Notes: a model not told the origin generated them from the letters alone. Positions 12,485 to 24,845 are shown, counted from the first letter of the stretch. The stretch: 64,000 nt of DNA from Enoplolaimus lenunculus (GCA_030248215.1 JASANG010000600.1:1-64000); one strand, 5' to 3'. Made by a program: numbers and translations.

Positions 12485-13071
12485 GTTATTTTTTATTTTT
12501 AATTGATGTTATGTTGCCCAATTTCTATATATAATTTCTTAAGCCAAGCGCAACACTTGGAATTTGTTCGACTTGTCGCCTCCTGATGACGCACAAGCTG
12601 AAGGTTTCCTTGACGGAATTAGCCCTATTCTTGACGCTGTGATCGAAGTATATGACCCGGCGTTAGGTTGAAAACTGATATTCAAATCCATCATACGTCG
12701 AACAAATGAAAACCAAGGTGTAAAACAGATATCCGTGTCGCGTGAAATTGCTCTGTTTTCGTACAAAAATACTTGAAAATTTTCTAATTTTATGGCCATA
12801 ATTTAGTTGTATATCACCTAAGAATCATTAAGTTTTTCAATACAGTTGTATAAGTAGTAAATGTTTCATTTTAAGTAATATGTAAATTATTCAAAATCGT
12901 TTATAGATTTTGGGTGCATCTGCTATTTTCCCCAAAACTTAGAAATCCGGTTAATATCTGCATACCTTAATTGGCAGAAAAATAAACCGCTTTTACTTGT
13001 ATACCCGTTTCCCATTATTCTGATCGCAATCTGTTTCGATGCTATTGCAATCCGTTTACTTACACTTGCTC

Positions 13072-13284
13072 GAATTCTCAAATGTGTGTAGTACTTATCA
13101 CCAGTTGGTATAGGTTTTGTAACTTTCGAACCAGTGAAAGCTCTGGCTCAAGAATTGGAATATCCTTTGAGTATGGTATGCTCCACTCCTGTACCCATTT
13201 TGATCTCAACAACAGCAATAGTTAGTGATTTGAAAACCTATCACAAGCTGATAATAGTTGCTATACACATTTGAAAATATAGGA
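13072..13284. mobile_element. Group G palindromic MITE
   Basis: CGAATTCTCAAATGTGTGTAG start and ACACATTTGAAAATATAGG end. Confidence 0.7.
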
Positions 13285-14156
13285 CCTTGTCAGAAATTCG
13301 ACATATTTATGATACAGATAAACTTTAGGTATTTAAGCAATAGCAAAAAGCAACTAATTTTAAAATCGTAAGTTCTGCCAAATTTCTTACTGAATAATGG
13401 GTCATCCACGTTAAAATGCACACATTTATAAAAATTGTCCCTCCCTTTTCGGTACCCATGTTGTCGCTACACACTCTGTTTATACTCTGCCTTAAATGTC
13501 AGTGCCTACTCTGAGGTAAGCCGTTATGAATGTCCTGATATCTTGCAGACGGCATATATTTGTCCACTCACCCGACAGAGTTTGGACAATTTACACAGGT
13601 TAAGTAAACCTATAAAACTTCTTTGCCTCTAGTTTGAATGTGTATTTTGAAAGTGTTCCGAATGGGGCGGGTGGAACATTTTTTACATCTGCGTGTGCAT
13701 TACCCGTGGATAAAAAAATAAAATTTCCGCAAGTAAAGCGCAGCGCGGGTGAAACTCTTTACCCACTATGCTGCAATTTTATTGGCCAAAAATAAAACGT
13801 CCTTAAATTCGTATTTCTTTTACGTTTCCGTTGTTGCAATTGCTACCTATTTTCATTCTTTTTACTATTCGTTTGCACCCTGCCTGGCACCCAAGTGTAA
13901 TTTGTCAAGCGCCAGGGAGTTTAGCTGCAATATCCAAGATTACAATGCCACATAGCTCTCTCTAAACGCTTCGGCCGAAAAGAGGCTTACGGGCCGCGCT
14001 GAACCATCAAATTCTGTTTCGAAAGCAACTTTACTGAAACTGAAATTTTTGAATAAAAATGCGTTTGGTTTCTCGCATGCGAACTTTCCACACTAATCTG
14101 ATTCATGGACAACAATGAGTACCACAGCGTTCACAATATAGCAGTTTCCAGTTAAG

Positions 14157-14244
14157 ACCAGGTAGCTGCATTGAAAACCCTCGAACGCTCCTCCTGAAAA
14201 ATTTTCAGCCACGCCTAGCAAGGTGAGCTGGCTACGGGCCTGCC
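14157..14244. mobile_element. hAT-like MITE, group A, internally shortened
   Basis: The end GAGCTGGCTACGGGCCTG is clear. The left part is short, so this is a deleted copy. It lies about 240 bp before the coding-like tract at 14.48 kb. Confidence 0.6.
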
Positions 14245-14481
14245 CAACTCAGCAGAAACCGTACTCAAGTCCACAAATCATTGAATGCCACTATACCTGT
14301 CGTTAATTCTGATCTCTCACAGCAAAAGATGCTATGATGCGTTCGTGTTGAACTTATTCAATTTTTTCGCAGCCAAATTTCTTGGCATCACTACGACTTG
14401 TAGCCCGGTTATCGTCAGAGTTTGTTTCTTTTTGCTGACGCCCGCTGTCATTGGCTGTTTTTGCCCTTTCTCGATTTTCAG

Positions 14482-15480
14482 TTTAGTTCAGGACTGCACT
14501 TCCAACTCATTCATCGAACGCGCTTCTCGTCCCATGATGATGCTGACCAAAAATTCAGGTATCTACTTGTGTACCACTTTCCCGATTCGTTGCCCTCATA
14601 TGGGATGATAACCCAGCCTCAAGCAACCGCTTAGTACCACTGGGCAACGCAGCTACGGCGCTGTTACCGTTAACGCCTGTCCGATCAGTTGAAGTGTTCA
14701 GACGAACGATGGAAGCATTCCTCGATTCATCATTCATCAGCCCCGCACTGGAACGCCCGGATATTACCATAGCGTCTTCCAGCTTCAAACCACTGCTAGC
14801 ACCAGCTTTTAACAAAAGGCTCAGTCACACGCTTAGGCTTAGGCTTAGGTTTAGGCTTAGAAATATGCTTATACTACTGTTCCGGCCCTGTCCTATACAT
14901 GGGCCACAAACGCTAAGAAGTATGCGATGGTGGAAAACAAAATAACATTTAAAAACAAAATATTGAACAATTTTCAATTGCAGGTACTAGAAAATTAATT
15001 TATCAAATGTTTTTAAAAATTCAGGCTGCCAGTTGAAATGATTTATTTTATAAATTCAAAAATTTAGCTGGAATAGCCAGAAATTTCACACCACCGCGTG
15101 ACATCTTATTGTGGATTCTATATAACCAACGTCCGAATCAAACACAATTAAATATGTGACGCACAAGTATATGCCTCGCAGCTACCATTTCTGTAACGGT
15201 CATTTCGTCGAATCCTGCATTAGAATTTGACGATCTTGATTGCCTCAAAATGAAGCATTCAACTGACTCGGAGTTTGGAGAGCCGGACAGTGCCGCTTGC
15301 ATTGCAGTTCAACACGGTCCACCAAGACTGTTCGAAGCGGGTAGCAAGTTCAATTTCTTAGTGGGCAAATTATGGCTCGCAACACTGCTGATCTTGCCGA
15401 GATTTGCAGTTGATACAGGCTGCCGAAGCAAGTTTACAGTTGTGATGAAATTAAACTACCGTCCACACTACGAGTGCTAA
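14482..15480 (+). pseudogene. Coding-like tract, unrecognised, possibly decayed
   Basis: After a good acceptor (CTCGATTTTCAG, ending 14481) one plus frame reads coding-like to a TAG at 14634. A second frame, open from 14547, then carries the coding character to 14819. The change of frame without a clear intron suggests a frameshift or unusual splicing. A TTAGGC MITE begins at about 14820 exactly where the second frame would have met a TAA. A further coding-like block, 15224-15480, follows acceptor GCATTAG and ends in TAA. It would join in phase to a donor at 14823/14824, which lies inside the MITE. Minus frames are also open here, so strand is not certain. No family was recognised. The tract converges on the receptor-like gene. 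Confidence 0.35.
14820..14902. mobile_element. Group B TTAGGC MITE, left part lost
   Basis: TTAGGC array then TACATGGGCC. Flanked by ACAAAAGG (14812-14819) and ACAAACGC (14903-14910), so it may be a deletion product that still keeps its target duplication. It interrupts the coding-like tract at 14.48-15.48 kb. Confidence 0.65.
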
Positions 15481-15543
15481 TTCGGCGAAGGATATGTAAA
15501 TTTGAAATTAGGTATTAGCTTGGTAATTTTGTATTTTTAGTTT

Positions 15544-15549
15544 TTTATT
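15544..15549 (-). promoter_or_regulatory. Poly(A) signal of the receptor-like gene
   Basis: AATAAA on the minus strand, 16 nt beyond the TAA stop of the receptor-like gene. Position is compatible with a very short 3' UTR. Confidence 0.5.
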
Positions 15550-15564
15550 TCCAAACACGAAAAC

Positions 15565-16785
15565 TTAAGCGCAATCGTTACATGCAACGTGGTGCGCCAG
15601 AGCAAAATGCTCCAACATAACAACAACAGTCGCCAACAGGTATCCTACAACAAGCACACCAGCAATTTCTTTAAAATTATGCGTTGCGAACGGCACTTGA
15701 TTTGATTCGGTAAACTCAGAGACGTGGTGGAATTCCTCCGGACGTCTACCAAACGAATAACTTTCGGGTAAAATTAAACGTCCAGTTTCGAGTAAATCGA
15801 GCAAAGATACGGCAATCTGGCTGAGCAGTCGCGGACTGAAGCCTGGTCGGGTGAACGAGCACGGATGCCGAGTGATATAATTGGCGAGAGGAACCAAAAT
15901 TGTCGCCCGGGTTCTCAGCTCAGCGTTATAGCCGTCGGCTGTAAAGAAAAAATTCGCTCGATCCATCTCAACGAACCGAGTTTGATCTTCGAAACGAAAT
16001 ACTTCAACAATTGGATTCAACGCGAACGCACGTCGTAACTCGACGAAAGGTGACTCGTTATTATCCGGTGAATAGAGTTGTTTGAAAAAATAGGAATTTT
16101 TCAACGATGTATCTAACGCAACAAGTCGAAATTGTCCACTTTCAATGGGTGCTATCGCTTCTGACCATGTGGTAAACGGAATTTTTGCAGTTGCAATGTA
16201 TTGTTCAAGAAACAGTGAACTGACGGTTATTTGAACTATCATACTCGCAAATATAACCGCTTGAACGTAAGGTAGGCTTGGCTTGCGTCGATACGGTAGA
16301 AAATATGCCGAAACTGTTATAACAACAAATAACGCCCAACATGACGCCGGAAGTATACGCCACCACTGCAGCGATCTGTCGCCGTGTACTGCGTACGCGT
16401 TAAATAAAAACGCTGGTTTTGTATACCATGCGCTTATTGGAAAGCAGTTTAGTTGCGAAATTCGGTTATCTGTCGGTTTAAATGTTTGAAATGAAATATC
16501 GGTTTCATTTCGTTGTAGACTTCGTAGCGCAGGTCTTCTTAGACTGTTTTCTGCGATTTTAGCGTTAAGTAAACTGCGTTCACATGAACCACAGTCACGT
16601 TTGTTGCCACTGTTCGCGAATCGAATACAGAATGATACGTTCGGTAAACGATATAAAGCTTCGAGTAATAGTCGTTCATGAATAAATATTTCATAGTCTA
16701 AAGCTAACTCAAAACATGCCTGCCCACAGCATTCGCGAAGCCGACAAAAATGATCAGTAACAATGTTGATATGATGTTGCTTCAT
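15565..16785 (-). CDS. Divergent ionotropic glutamate receptor-like channel subunit, intronless
   Basis: A single open frame of 406 residues starts at the ATG at 16785 with an in-frame TAA two codons upstream. Hydrophobic segments lie at about residues 142-162, 172-192 and 372-394. The order is a short extracellular part, two close membrane segments, a long extracellular stretch, then a last membrane segment followed by Glu. That matches the ligand-binding-core channel layout of ionotropic glutamate receptors. The stretch after the second helix (about 215-235, SGQFRLVALDTSLKNSYFF) resembles the start of the S2 lobe. No large amino-terminal domain is present and S1 looks short and Cys-rich, as in the reduced receptor-like proteins common in nematodes. 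An AATAAA signal lies 16 nt past the stop. The ligand cannot be inferred. An unseen upstream exon remains possible. Confidence 0.68.
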   Translation of the reverse strand: MKQHHINIVTDHFCRLRECCGQACFELALDYEIFIHERLLLEALYRLPNVSFCIRFANSGNKRDCGSCERSLLNAKIAENSLRRPALRSLQRNETDISFQTFKPTDNRISQLNCFPISAWYTKPAFLFNAYAVHGDRSLQWWRILPASCWALFVVITVSAYFLPYRRKPSLPYVQAVIFASMIVQITVSSLFLEQYIATAKIPFTTWSEAIAPIESGQFRLVALDTSLKNSYFFKQLYSPDNNESPFVELRRAFALNPIVEVFRFEDQTRFVEMDRANFFFTADGYNAELRTRATILVPLANYITRHPCSFTRPGFSPRLLSQIAVSLLDLLETGRLILPESYSFGRRPEEFHHVSEFTESNQVPFATHNFKEIAGVLVVGYLLATVVVMLEHFALAHHVACNDCA

Positions 16786-16820
16786 GTCTTAATGCATTAT
16801 CAATTTATGTGTTTTTTATA

Positions 16821-17645
16821 CGACGAAAATCCTTTATTCAGCAAATGTGGTCATGTGAATGCTCTAAACTTTAAAAGAATAAAACTGTTTCGATTTTTGA
16901 TAAAATCTGTTAATCAATGTAAGATGTTATCCTAGAAATGCTCTGAATTCTCAAAAGATAAAAACTGTTGCAATTTTCGGTAAAAATGTTTTAATCAGAA
17001 ATAAACGTGATTATAAAAATGCTCTAAATTCTCAAAAGATAAAAATGTTTTAATTTTTGATAAAAAACCTGTTAATCAGTATTAGGTGTGGGCATAGAAA
17101 TGCTCTAAAGTCTCAAAAGATAAAAACTGCTTCAATTTTCAGTGAAAATCTTTTAATCAGTAATAAATGTTGATTATAAAAATGCTCTAAATTCTCGTAT
17201 AATAAAACTGTTTCAATTTTCGATGAAAATCTTTTAATGAGAAATAAATGTGATTATAAAAATGCTCTAAATTATCAAAAGATTTAACTGTTTCATTTTT
17301 GACGAAAATGTTTTAATCATAAATAAATGTGGTTATAGAAAAATGCTCTAAATTCTAAAAACAAAAACTGTTTCAATTTTCGGTGAAAATATTTTAACCA
17401 GTATTTAGACTCGATCATAAAATTGCTTTAAATTCTCTAAGGAGAAAAACTGTTTCCAGTTTCGATGAGATTAACTTAATCGGTATTATTGAGATTATAA
17501 AATTTTCCTAAACTCTAAAAAGATAAAAACTGTTTCAATTTTCGACGAAATTCTTTTTTAATCAGTAGATAAGCTCAAATGAATGCTCTAAATTCTCAAT
17601 GGATTAAAACTGTTTCAATTTTCGGAGAAGATTATTTAACCAATG
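16821..17645. repeat. Tandem satellite, about 80-bp unit, about 10 copies
   Basis: The phrase GCTCTAAATTCTCAAAAGAT followed by AAAACTGTTTCAATTTTCG and TTTTAATCAGTAATAAATG recurs about every 80 bp. Units start near 16861, 16940, 17023, 17103, 17184, 17263, 17346, 17424, 17505 and 17584. Units differ by substitutions and small indels, so the array is not freshly amplified. It begins 36 bp upstream of the receptor gene start codon. Confidence 0.92.
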
Positions 17646-17659
17646 ACGACAACAGAAAT

Positions 17660-18351
17660 AAAATCGGTCGAGTCAATTCTAGGAGTTTTCTCTGCTTAGG
17701 TTATGAAGTCTTGCATCCACGTGTACAACTCTTTCTATTTTAGTGATATGAAAGTTTTTGCAATAAAGTTAAAATGCAAACTGTATCCAAAAAAGCAAAT
17801 AGAAATATTGTAAAGGCGTAATTTGATCTGTACCTCATTAACAATTGATGCAGTCAGCAAAATTAAAAAATATTTGAAACGAAATACGAAATAAAAACAA
17901 TTTTTATGTTTATATCATTTTTATGCAGATGCGTTCAGTTCAACGGCTACCACCCGTTAAAGATGACGTTATAACACGTGGGCCATCTAATCGTATCTCA
18001 CACGTCGGAGAGGGACTCGCGTACGCCAGCTGCAGCACTGGATGCAATAGATATCTACTATGGATTACAGTGACACCGAATGCAAAAATTACTGGTGATG
18101 ATAAAAGGAACCCAAGCCTTAGGCAGGACCTTTTAAATTTTGTATGCACAGTTTAACGGATTGAGCGCCGAAAATGCAATTCTGGTTTTTTAGACTTTGA
18201 AATTAAAACTGGTGCCGTCCGGATCAAGAATAGACCCGGCTATGGTCGGCAAGCTGCAACTTAAGGCGTTATGGACTTTAGAAAATTTCAAGGTTTTGGG
18301 TGTAACTTAGCGGACCAAGTTCCCGAAATGCTATTATAACTTTTCCATAAC
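17660..18351. other. Unassigned sequence
   Basis: Between the 80-bp satellite and the 18.4 kb tandem blocks. Frames at 17923-18156 are open on both strands, with no splice or family support. Confidence 0.4.
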
Positions 18352-18778
18352 TTAACGGCAACATTGGCACCATTATTAAGAAAACCGCTCCCAGACCTGT
18401 TTGCAAATCAATACTTAAGAAGTTATGGTCAATCACAATTTTTAAAATTTTTCGCGAAAATACTTCGCGAAAAATGCGATTTTCACCTTTTCACAATCCG
18501 ACTTTCGAAATTTATACCATTCGATTCCGTGCATCGCTCTGATAAATAAAACTACCCCAAACTTGGTCCGCAAACAAATATTTAAGGAGCTATGGTCATA
18601 TGAAACTTTTGACATTTTGCGTGTACATACTTGGCCGAGCAAGCTCCAAAAATGCTGTTTGTACTTTTCTTGAATCCGGCCTTGAAATGGGTACCATTCG
18701 GTTTCTCGTGTTGCCCGAGTTAATAAAACTAACCCGAATCCTTGCAATTAAGGTACTGGTTTTTGCGGTTCATTTTAA
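18352..18778. repeat. Diverged tandem repeat, about 150-180-bp unit, three copies
   Basis: Three related blocks, roughly 18352-18475, 18505-18625 and 18685-18778, share TACCATTCG, AATAAAACTA-CCC-AA, a CAAA/CAAT block, AAGGAGCTATGG and a TTTTTGCG-type ending. Considerable divergence indicates an old array or a chain of repeats. Confidence 0.5.
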
Positions 18779-19211
18779 GATATATGTAATTTATGCTTCA
18801 TAAATCGACTGCACTTGTTAAATCTGCCTCTTCGACAAATTATTTCGGTCAGATAAATTGTTTGTGTAACTTTTTGAAGTCATAAAACATACTATTCTTT
18901 CAGAAAAATTTACTGCAATTAGGAAATTTTGCCCATATTTGACTCTGGTGTCTGTATTGAAACAAAAATATAAAATTGTCTTTAAATTTCAAACCATATT
19001 TCTTGAATATCAGACAGTTTGATTTGTGTGCATCTGAATGTTCGGTGCGCTGGTAACCTTATATAATAAAAAAATTCGCATCACATCAGTTGTTCGTTAC
19101 GTTAGCCACATTACAGTCTAGTGCACAATTTTCTATTAAAGTTTAGTTTTTCAGAGTTGAAATTTAAATAACGATAATATTGTATGACAGTCGTTTTCAT
19201 ACGGTTTTCAG

Positions 19212-19397
19212 GGCCCATGCTACTTTAAGGGGCGTCCAGGTTTCGGGTGGGTCTATAAAAGAGTACGTTTAGATTCTAGATTACATTTTTTTTGCTTAGG
19301 CTTAGGCTTATGCTTACGAATTCAATTTTGCAACGCTAACGCTTAGGCTTTGAAATACTCTTCATCTACTGTTACACCCGTTAAAGTAACATTGGCC
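19212..19397. mobile_element. Group B TTAGGC MITE
   Basis: GGCCCATGCTACTTTAAGG start, AAAGTAACATTGGCC end. Duplication GTTTTCAG/GTTGTCAG. Confidence 0.85.
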
Positions 19398-21700
19398 GTT
19401 GTCAGTGTGGTTTTATTAAAATTTTGAGATATACATTGCGGTGAGAAATGTTACCTGCGGTACGGTTTGCATGCGATCAAAGGCATGAATTTACATTTTG
19501 TGTAAATATAACTTTTTTATGAGGATGACTTTTCGAGGACGCTGTTTTTGTGCTCAATACAAACAATCGTCCCGTCCTGTTAAACATGTATTGTTGCTTT
19601 GTGAGAAAAACGCTAAAAACCACGAGGTGTTGTTAAGCTCTTTAAATATTGATTTTAAGCGAAACAACTTCCTGTCAAAAACATTTGCATGATTTCGGTT
19701 TTAAAATGTTTCAGTTTTTTTTTGATATTTGAAGTTAAACATTCGTTTTTCAATAATTAAATATTGATTATTGATAAGGGATGCCGGCACCCTTTCAATT
19801 TACAGAAATACGAACAGCAACATTTCCATTAAATCTTAACTATTCGAAACCTATTCGTAGGACGCAAATCCTTGTGTAATTTTTTCGAAATTTGAATTTT
19901 GTAAATTTTACGTATTTCTAGACCCTGCATCAACGGATTATGGAGTGCATAGACCTCGTCCGACACTGCTATTAACGTTCCTTTTATATTGATTTCACTC
20001 CGAACGGTTATAAAAAACACCACCAGTTATCGCCATTTGGGTCGTTTTCCTTTAATGTGTGGATTGTTGTGACACTTAGCAGTCGCATTTGCAATTGAGT
20101 GTAGAACCTGTTACTAGTTTTAGTACAAGTGTTATTAAGCATGTGGCATTCCAAATTCTGCCTGCAAGTAGCAACAATCAATTTCGAAAACTGTGCCTAA
20201 ATATTAAAGCTCACCATTTACTGGTTCAAAATTACAAAACCATTGCTAACTGGCGGTAGGTGCTATAAACATTTGAGAATACGAACATAGGATGCAGGAC
20301 GACTGAATATGTCTTCGCCATTTCTAACTTTGATCCAAAACATCTCCAGTAAAAAATCGTGGTATATTAAATGAGGGAACCTATGTACAGGTTTGTTATT
20401 TTTTCGCAAAAAAAATCAACAAAAAAATTTATAACTGTCAATGTCCAGAAAACAATGCTATTTACTGTTTACGTCATCTATTCAACTCAACAAAAAATGT
20501 TTCTTACAGAGATTGTACCGAGGCAAAAACCTCCGTACACCCATAAATGGAAGCCCGCCTGCTCAGAGGGCATCGACTCGCGTGACTTATTAAACGTTTT
20601 GGTCATAGTCGTTGAAAATTATAGTCTTAATGTTGACCATTTCGAATCCGTCGTACGACCTGAAACGTAGAATCTGCCGGATGCCCCAATTTAGATTGAA
20701 GTTGACAACAGCCGTTGAGCCTACACCCAAGTTTACTTATAATTATCGCTGCATGCTGGCATCCTTTCAATGTCTTAAACGTTTTAGAAATGTTTCAATT
20801 TTGAGGATGGCTTTTAAAGTTCAGCAAACTACGACGTTTAACTTTCAGTTGAAAAACTTAGCTAATTTTAAACCGTGATTGTGAAACGCTTGCAGCATAT
20901 TTTTTGTGTTATATATTTTAAATCTATTTTTGAAATTGAACAATAAAACAACTATTAAGCGACGGACAGGGGTGTGTATAGCCAGGATTTCGTTTCGGGA
21001 GGATATAAGTTTGAAATAAAAATAATTTCTGATCGTACTTATCGAGCGAAAAAATTTGTTTCGACGTTTAAAATCCATCATGGTATTTCACTGTAATCTT
21101 ATTCCTGTGTCTCTAGAAGTTCGAAAGAGATATATCCCCTTGTCACCTGCCATGGATACGCCCATCCACATGTATTAATTTTTTTTATATTTCAGACCAG
21201 GACTGAAGCCTGTATTTCAATTCAGGAGAGTAAAGTCTCGCAAAAGATTTTTTTGAACTTTAAGATCCATAAACACATTCAAAGTCATGTTAGAAGTGAT
21301 TGTCACTCGAGAACGTTCAGGATGCGACATATCCCTTCTATCCCTCACCATATAAAACAGCCTTGTTTGAGACATAACTGTCGCTGGGCGTTGTATATAT
21401 TTTCTGCAAAATTTTTGCGGATTATTGCTAAAATTTGTGAATTTCTAAAAAGATTTTATATTTTAGGTAATTTGAGCTTTCAGTATAACATAATTTACGT
21501 ACAAATTGATTTATCTTTCGCTATTTTCAAGATATGTTTCCATCGCCACTAACCAAAAGCCACCATTTTAGACAGGCTATGAATTTTTCTTATAATCCTC
21601 GATTGTGCGTATATTTTCACGAGAAAAAGAAATTCTGTTCTGCGCATAGCTTGCGCTCTATTGTTCGGCCAAAGGTGGTGCTAATACATTACTTGACTGA
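19398..21700. other. Unassigned sequence
   Basis: AT-rich, several short open frames without coding character. The block near 20990-21250 (AGGATTTCGTTTCGGGAGG) resembles one at 31555-31660 and another near 51383, so it is a dispersed repeat. Confidence 0.45.
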
Positions 21701-21912
21701 GGCCCATATTCTCGAATGTGTGTAGCACCTATCAACAGTCGGTTAGGTCTAATAACTTTCGAACCAGTGAATGCTGAGGCTCAAAATTCAGCACATTTTT
21801 GCATATGATTTTCTGTACACCTGTACTAATATTGACACTACAATAATTAGTGAGTTTGAAAACCTATTACGAACTGATGATAGTTGCTATATGCATTTGC
21901 GAATATGGGCCC
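21701..21912. mobile_element. Palindromic MITE, group G
   Basis: Ends GGCCCATATTCTCGAATGTG and CATTTGCGAATATGGGCC, with inner inverted CACCTATCAACAG and CTGATGATAGTTGC. Class not established because no clear target duplication was seen. Confidence 0.75.
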
Positions 21913-22660
21913 AAGTTGTAAATTTTTTCAATTGCATTGAATGAACTGTATGTTTAAGTACTTAACGTTAAGCACGTGATAAATTTTAGTGGTTTTCAGT
22001 TTAACGCTAAATCTTGTCTCGTGTGCAGACATAAGCAATTCTAAGCAAGCATCTCGAAACGTGGTTAATTTATTGTTGTTTCTCAGTCATAATAGCGAGA
22101 TAATTGCACTTGTCTACAGCTCTTTCTCGACATAACAGTGACGTGTAATTTGATGAATGAAAAATGTTTCCCATATATAGAGTATTAGTGTGGTGTAACT
22201 GCTTTTCACTTTCAGTCAGGTTGGCACCCTAAACAATATGAGAGCCTACTACCACCCAGCAGCCGACCGCTCGCTAAAGCGGTTCCACTGCTTCATTGGA
22301 AATTTTAGAAATTTTAGCTGTTCTACTAATTATAACCTGCTTAAATATGGCCGATTTGGGCGTAACAGCCAAACATGCTGTTTTGTGTGTTTCGTGAAAT
22401 TGTTGTCAGGCAACTTTATCATCTTTTAAGTCCCGTTGGGTTTTGGGAACGTATCAGTGAATATATATACAATTTTGGCGATTTTCATACACATCACTGT
22501 GGTTTAAAACATATACAATATTTTTTGCCTGCATCCACTGATTGCTGAGTCAGTTGAAATAAGGATCTTTAATTTTAAAAAGTGGGATAGTTTACTAGCA
22601 ATGTTACTCAATAATAGCTTTTCAAATCGCGTTTCGTTTTGGTGTTTGACTGTTCGCTTT

Positions 22661-22886
22661 ATGACCCGTATTTCCAAATTCCTGCAGCACTTAACAGCAG
22701 TCAGTAATAAGCCATCACACTCACAACATCATGTAGTTGCGGATTTCAAAATTGGCTCAAAAATAGTGCAAATTAAATTTAAAAATTGTTTTTTATTTGA
22801 GGTTCACCATATACCAGTTCGAACGTTGGAAGACGTGTTATCAACTGGTGATAGGTGCAATACGCATTTGAAAATACGGGCCTTAT
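22661..22886. mobile_element. Group G palindromic MITE
   Basis: GACCCGTATTTCCAAATTCC start and CATTTGAAAATACGGGCC end. Confidence 0.7.
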
Positions 22887-23235
22887 AAGCGAGATACAAT
22901 AATAACATCTTAATGCGTTAGGCTCTGAAATTCATTTAACAATTCAAAAATAATTTGGTTCTGATTTCCAGCATTTTTCTTCTTTGATGTTTTACAGAAC
23001 TTTGCTTCTCAAGTACGATAAAAACACTCGAATTGAATAAAGTTTAAATTGACAAAAATAAAAGCTTGGCAGGCCAAGTACTCTTAATATTGAATTTTTG
23101 GCACGAAATATGGCAATATCGAAGAGGAAATTGCTCGAAAAGTGCACAAGCCATTGAAATCTACTACCCGCTTAAGGCTTATTCTCGGAATATGTGCTGA
23201 CAAGCCCAATAGAAGGCTGCAACGGATCCAAAATT

Positions 23236-23503
23236 GTCCAATGTTACTTTTAGGGCCGTAACAGCAGATTAAGCGTATTCCTAAGCCTAAGCCTAAGTCT
23301 AAGTGTTGCAAAACGCATTCCTAAGCCTAAGTCTAAGCGTAGCAAAAACGTATTCCTACGCCTAAGCCTAAGTCTAAGCGTTGCAAAAACGCATTGCTAA
23401 GCCTAAGCCTAACCCTAAGCCTAAGCAAAAAACGTAGTCTAGAATGTAAGCCTACTTTTTTACAGACCAACCAGCAATTGGGACGGCGCTAAAAACATGG
23501 GCC
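23236..23503. mobile_element. Group B TTAGGC MITE, expanded arrays
   Basis: At least four GCCTAA blocks separated by a GTTGCAAAACG-type spacer, larger than other copies, suggesting internal duplication of the array-plus-spacer module. Duplication CCAAAATT/CAATAATT. Confidence 0.8.
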
Positions 23504-23595
23504 CAATAATTTCTGACGCGGGGTGCAGGTTGGCTAAAGTTATGAAATGCAACTTACAATGTATGCGATATATCTGCCAATTTTCTTTATAGAAA

Positions 23596-23680
23596 AAAAT
23601 TGTAAGGTTGGGATCTTATTATTTAGTCACAAAAATTTTCTGATACTGGTGGCGTACGCCCCCCTCTGGATCCGCTAGTG
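23596..23680. repeat. Repeat end, group L
   Basis: TTGTAAGGTTGGGA through GGCGTACGCCCCCCTCTGG to GATCCGCTAGTG. Confidence 0.55.
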
Positions 23681-24845
23681 TTAGCAGGTGGATGTAGACT
23701 GCCTTTTTTAACCAATTTTCTAAGCCAAAATTTATAATTTAATGCACTTGCGCAATCGCACAATGTTCGCATAGCGTATTACCATGAGAATTACCCTTGA
23801 ACCTGTGCGTACGCCCGGTGTAACGGCTTCAAGACGTCTTGAAATATGCAACAAAATTATTCGTTGCCATATTCAATTTAAATAGAGGTGACGGAAAACT
23901 TCACTAATTGCGCTGGTTAAAATACAGCCTTTATACAATTCAAGATTAGGTAATTACTGTGAATATCAATTGACCCTGTTTAGTACCCTCTTCAGCTTCG
24001 CATACTTGCTTAATATTTTTTATCTCCCCTGCATCGGGTGTCATTCTCAGTTTTATAGTTTTCAAGGCAAACAATCCCTGGCAATTCAAACTTAACCTTT
24101 CCAAAGCCAGGGACAAATTTTCAATTGTGTCTAGATTGATCTTTCTATTATATATTATTGCTGCCGACCCTGTTAAAAAGCGGCCTTTGTATATATCGTT
24201 GGTTTGAAACGCGTAAATTTTTCACTGCTAAAGCTGTGTATTCAAAAAGTACCGCATTATTCCGTTTCCGAAACTCATTTCGTTTTGCGGAAACACCAAA
24301 TTTATTGAACGCATTTTCATGTACTCTTATATATGACATTTAACCAGGTCCACAGCCAGGGAAAGGGGGCGAACACAAGGCAGCTATCGCGCCCCTCCAA
24401 CGCCTTTGACAAATTGATTTCTGTAAACAATTAAACGCTAGCTGACACAAAAAGACGTTTAGAACCAAAAGCATCGATAGCTAATAACTGACGAGGCTCT
24501 CTCTGTAAACCAGAATTCTGACTGACTACGCTCACGCATTCCAGCAACGTCCTTGGCAATGAATTCTAAACCTTCACTAGGGACCCATATATGACCATGA
24601 GATCAAGGACAATGTGTGCACTATTTCGTTGTTTGGAATGTGAGCAGATATAGCAGGCATATGTGGACAGATGTAAACTCAAGGTAATACACACATAACA
24701 ATAAATTATATATCCGTTACCCTTAATACTTGGATGGTAGCTGTCTGAATATTAACTTGGGATGTTTAAATGGGGCTTTTTTGAGTATTACATTATAACA
24801 CAACGACAATGTGACACCATAGTACAATATTATTTACTCTATACC

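Noticed and set aside
14555-14815. 86-residue minus-strand frame as the real gene
   Set aside because: The overlapping plus frames have better acceptor context and continuity on both sides, though the minus strand cannot be fully excluded.
16821-17645. CRISPR-like array
   Set aside because: Units of about 80 bp are contiguous without unique spacers and have diverged; this is a eukaryotic satellite.
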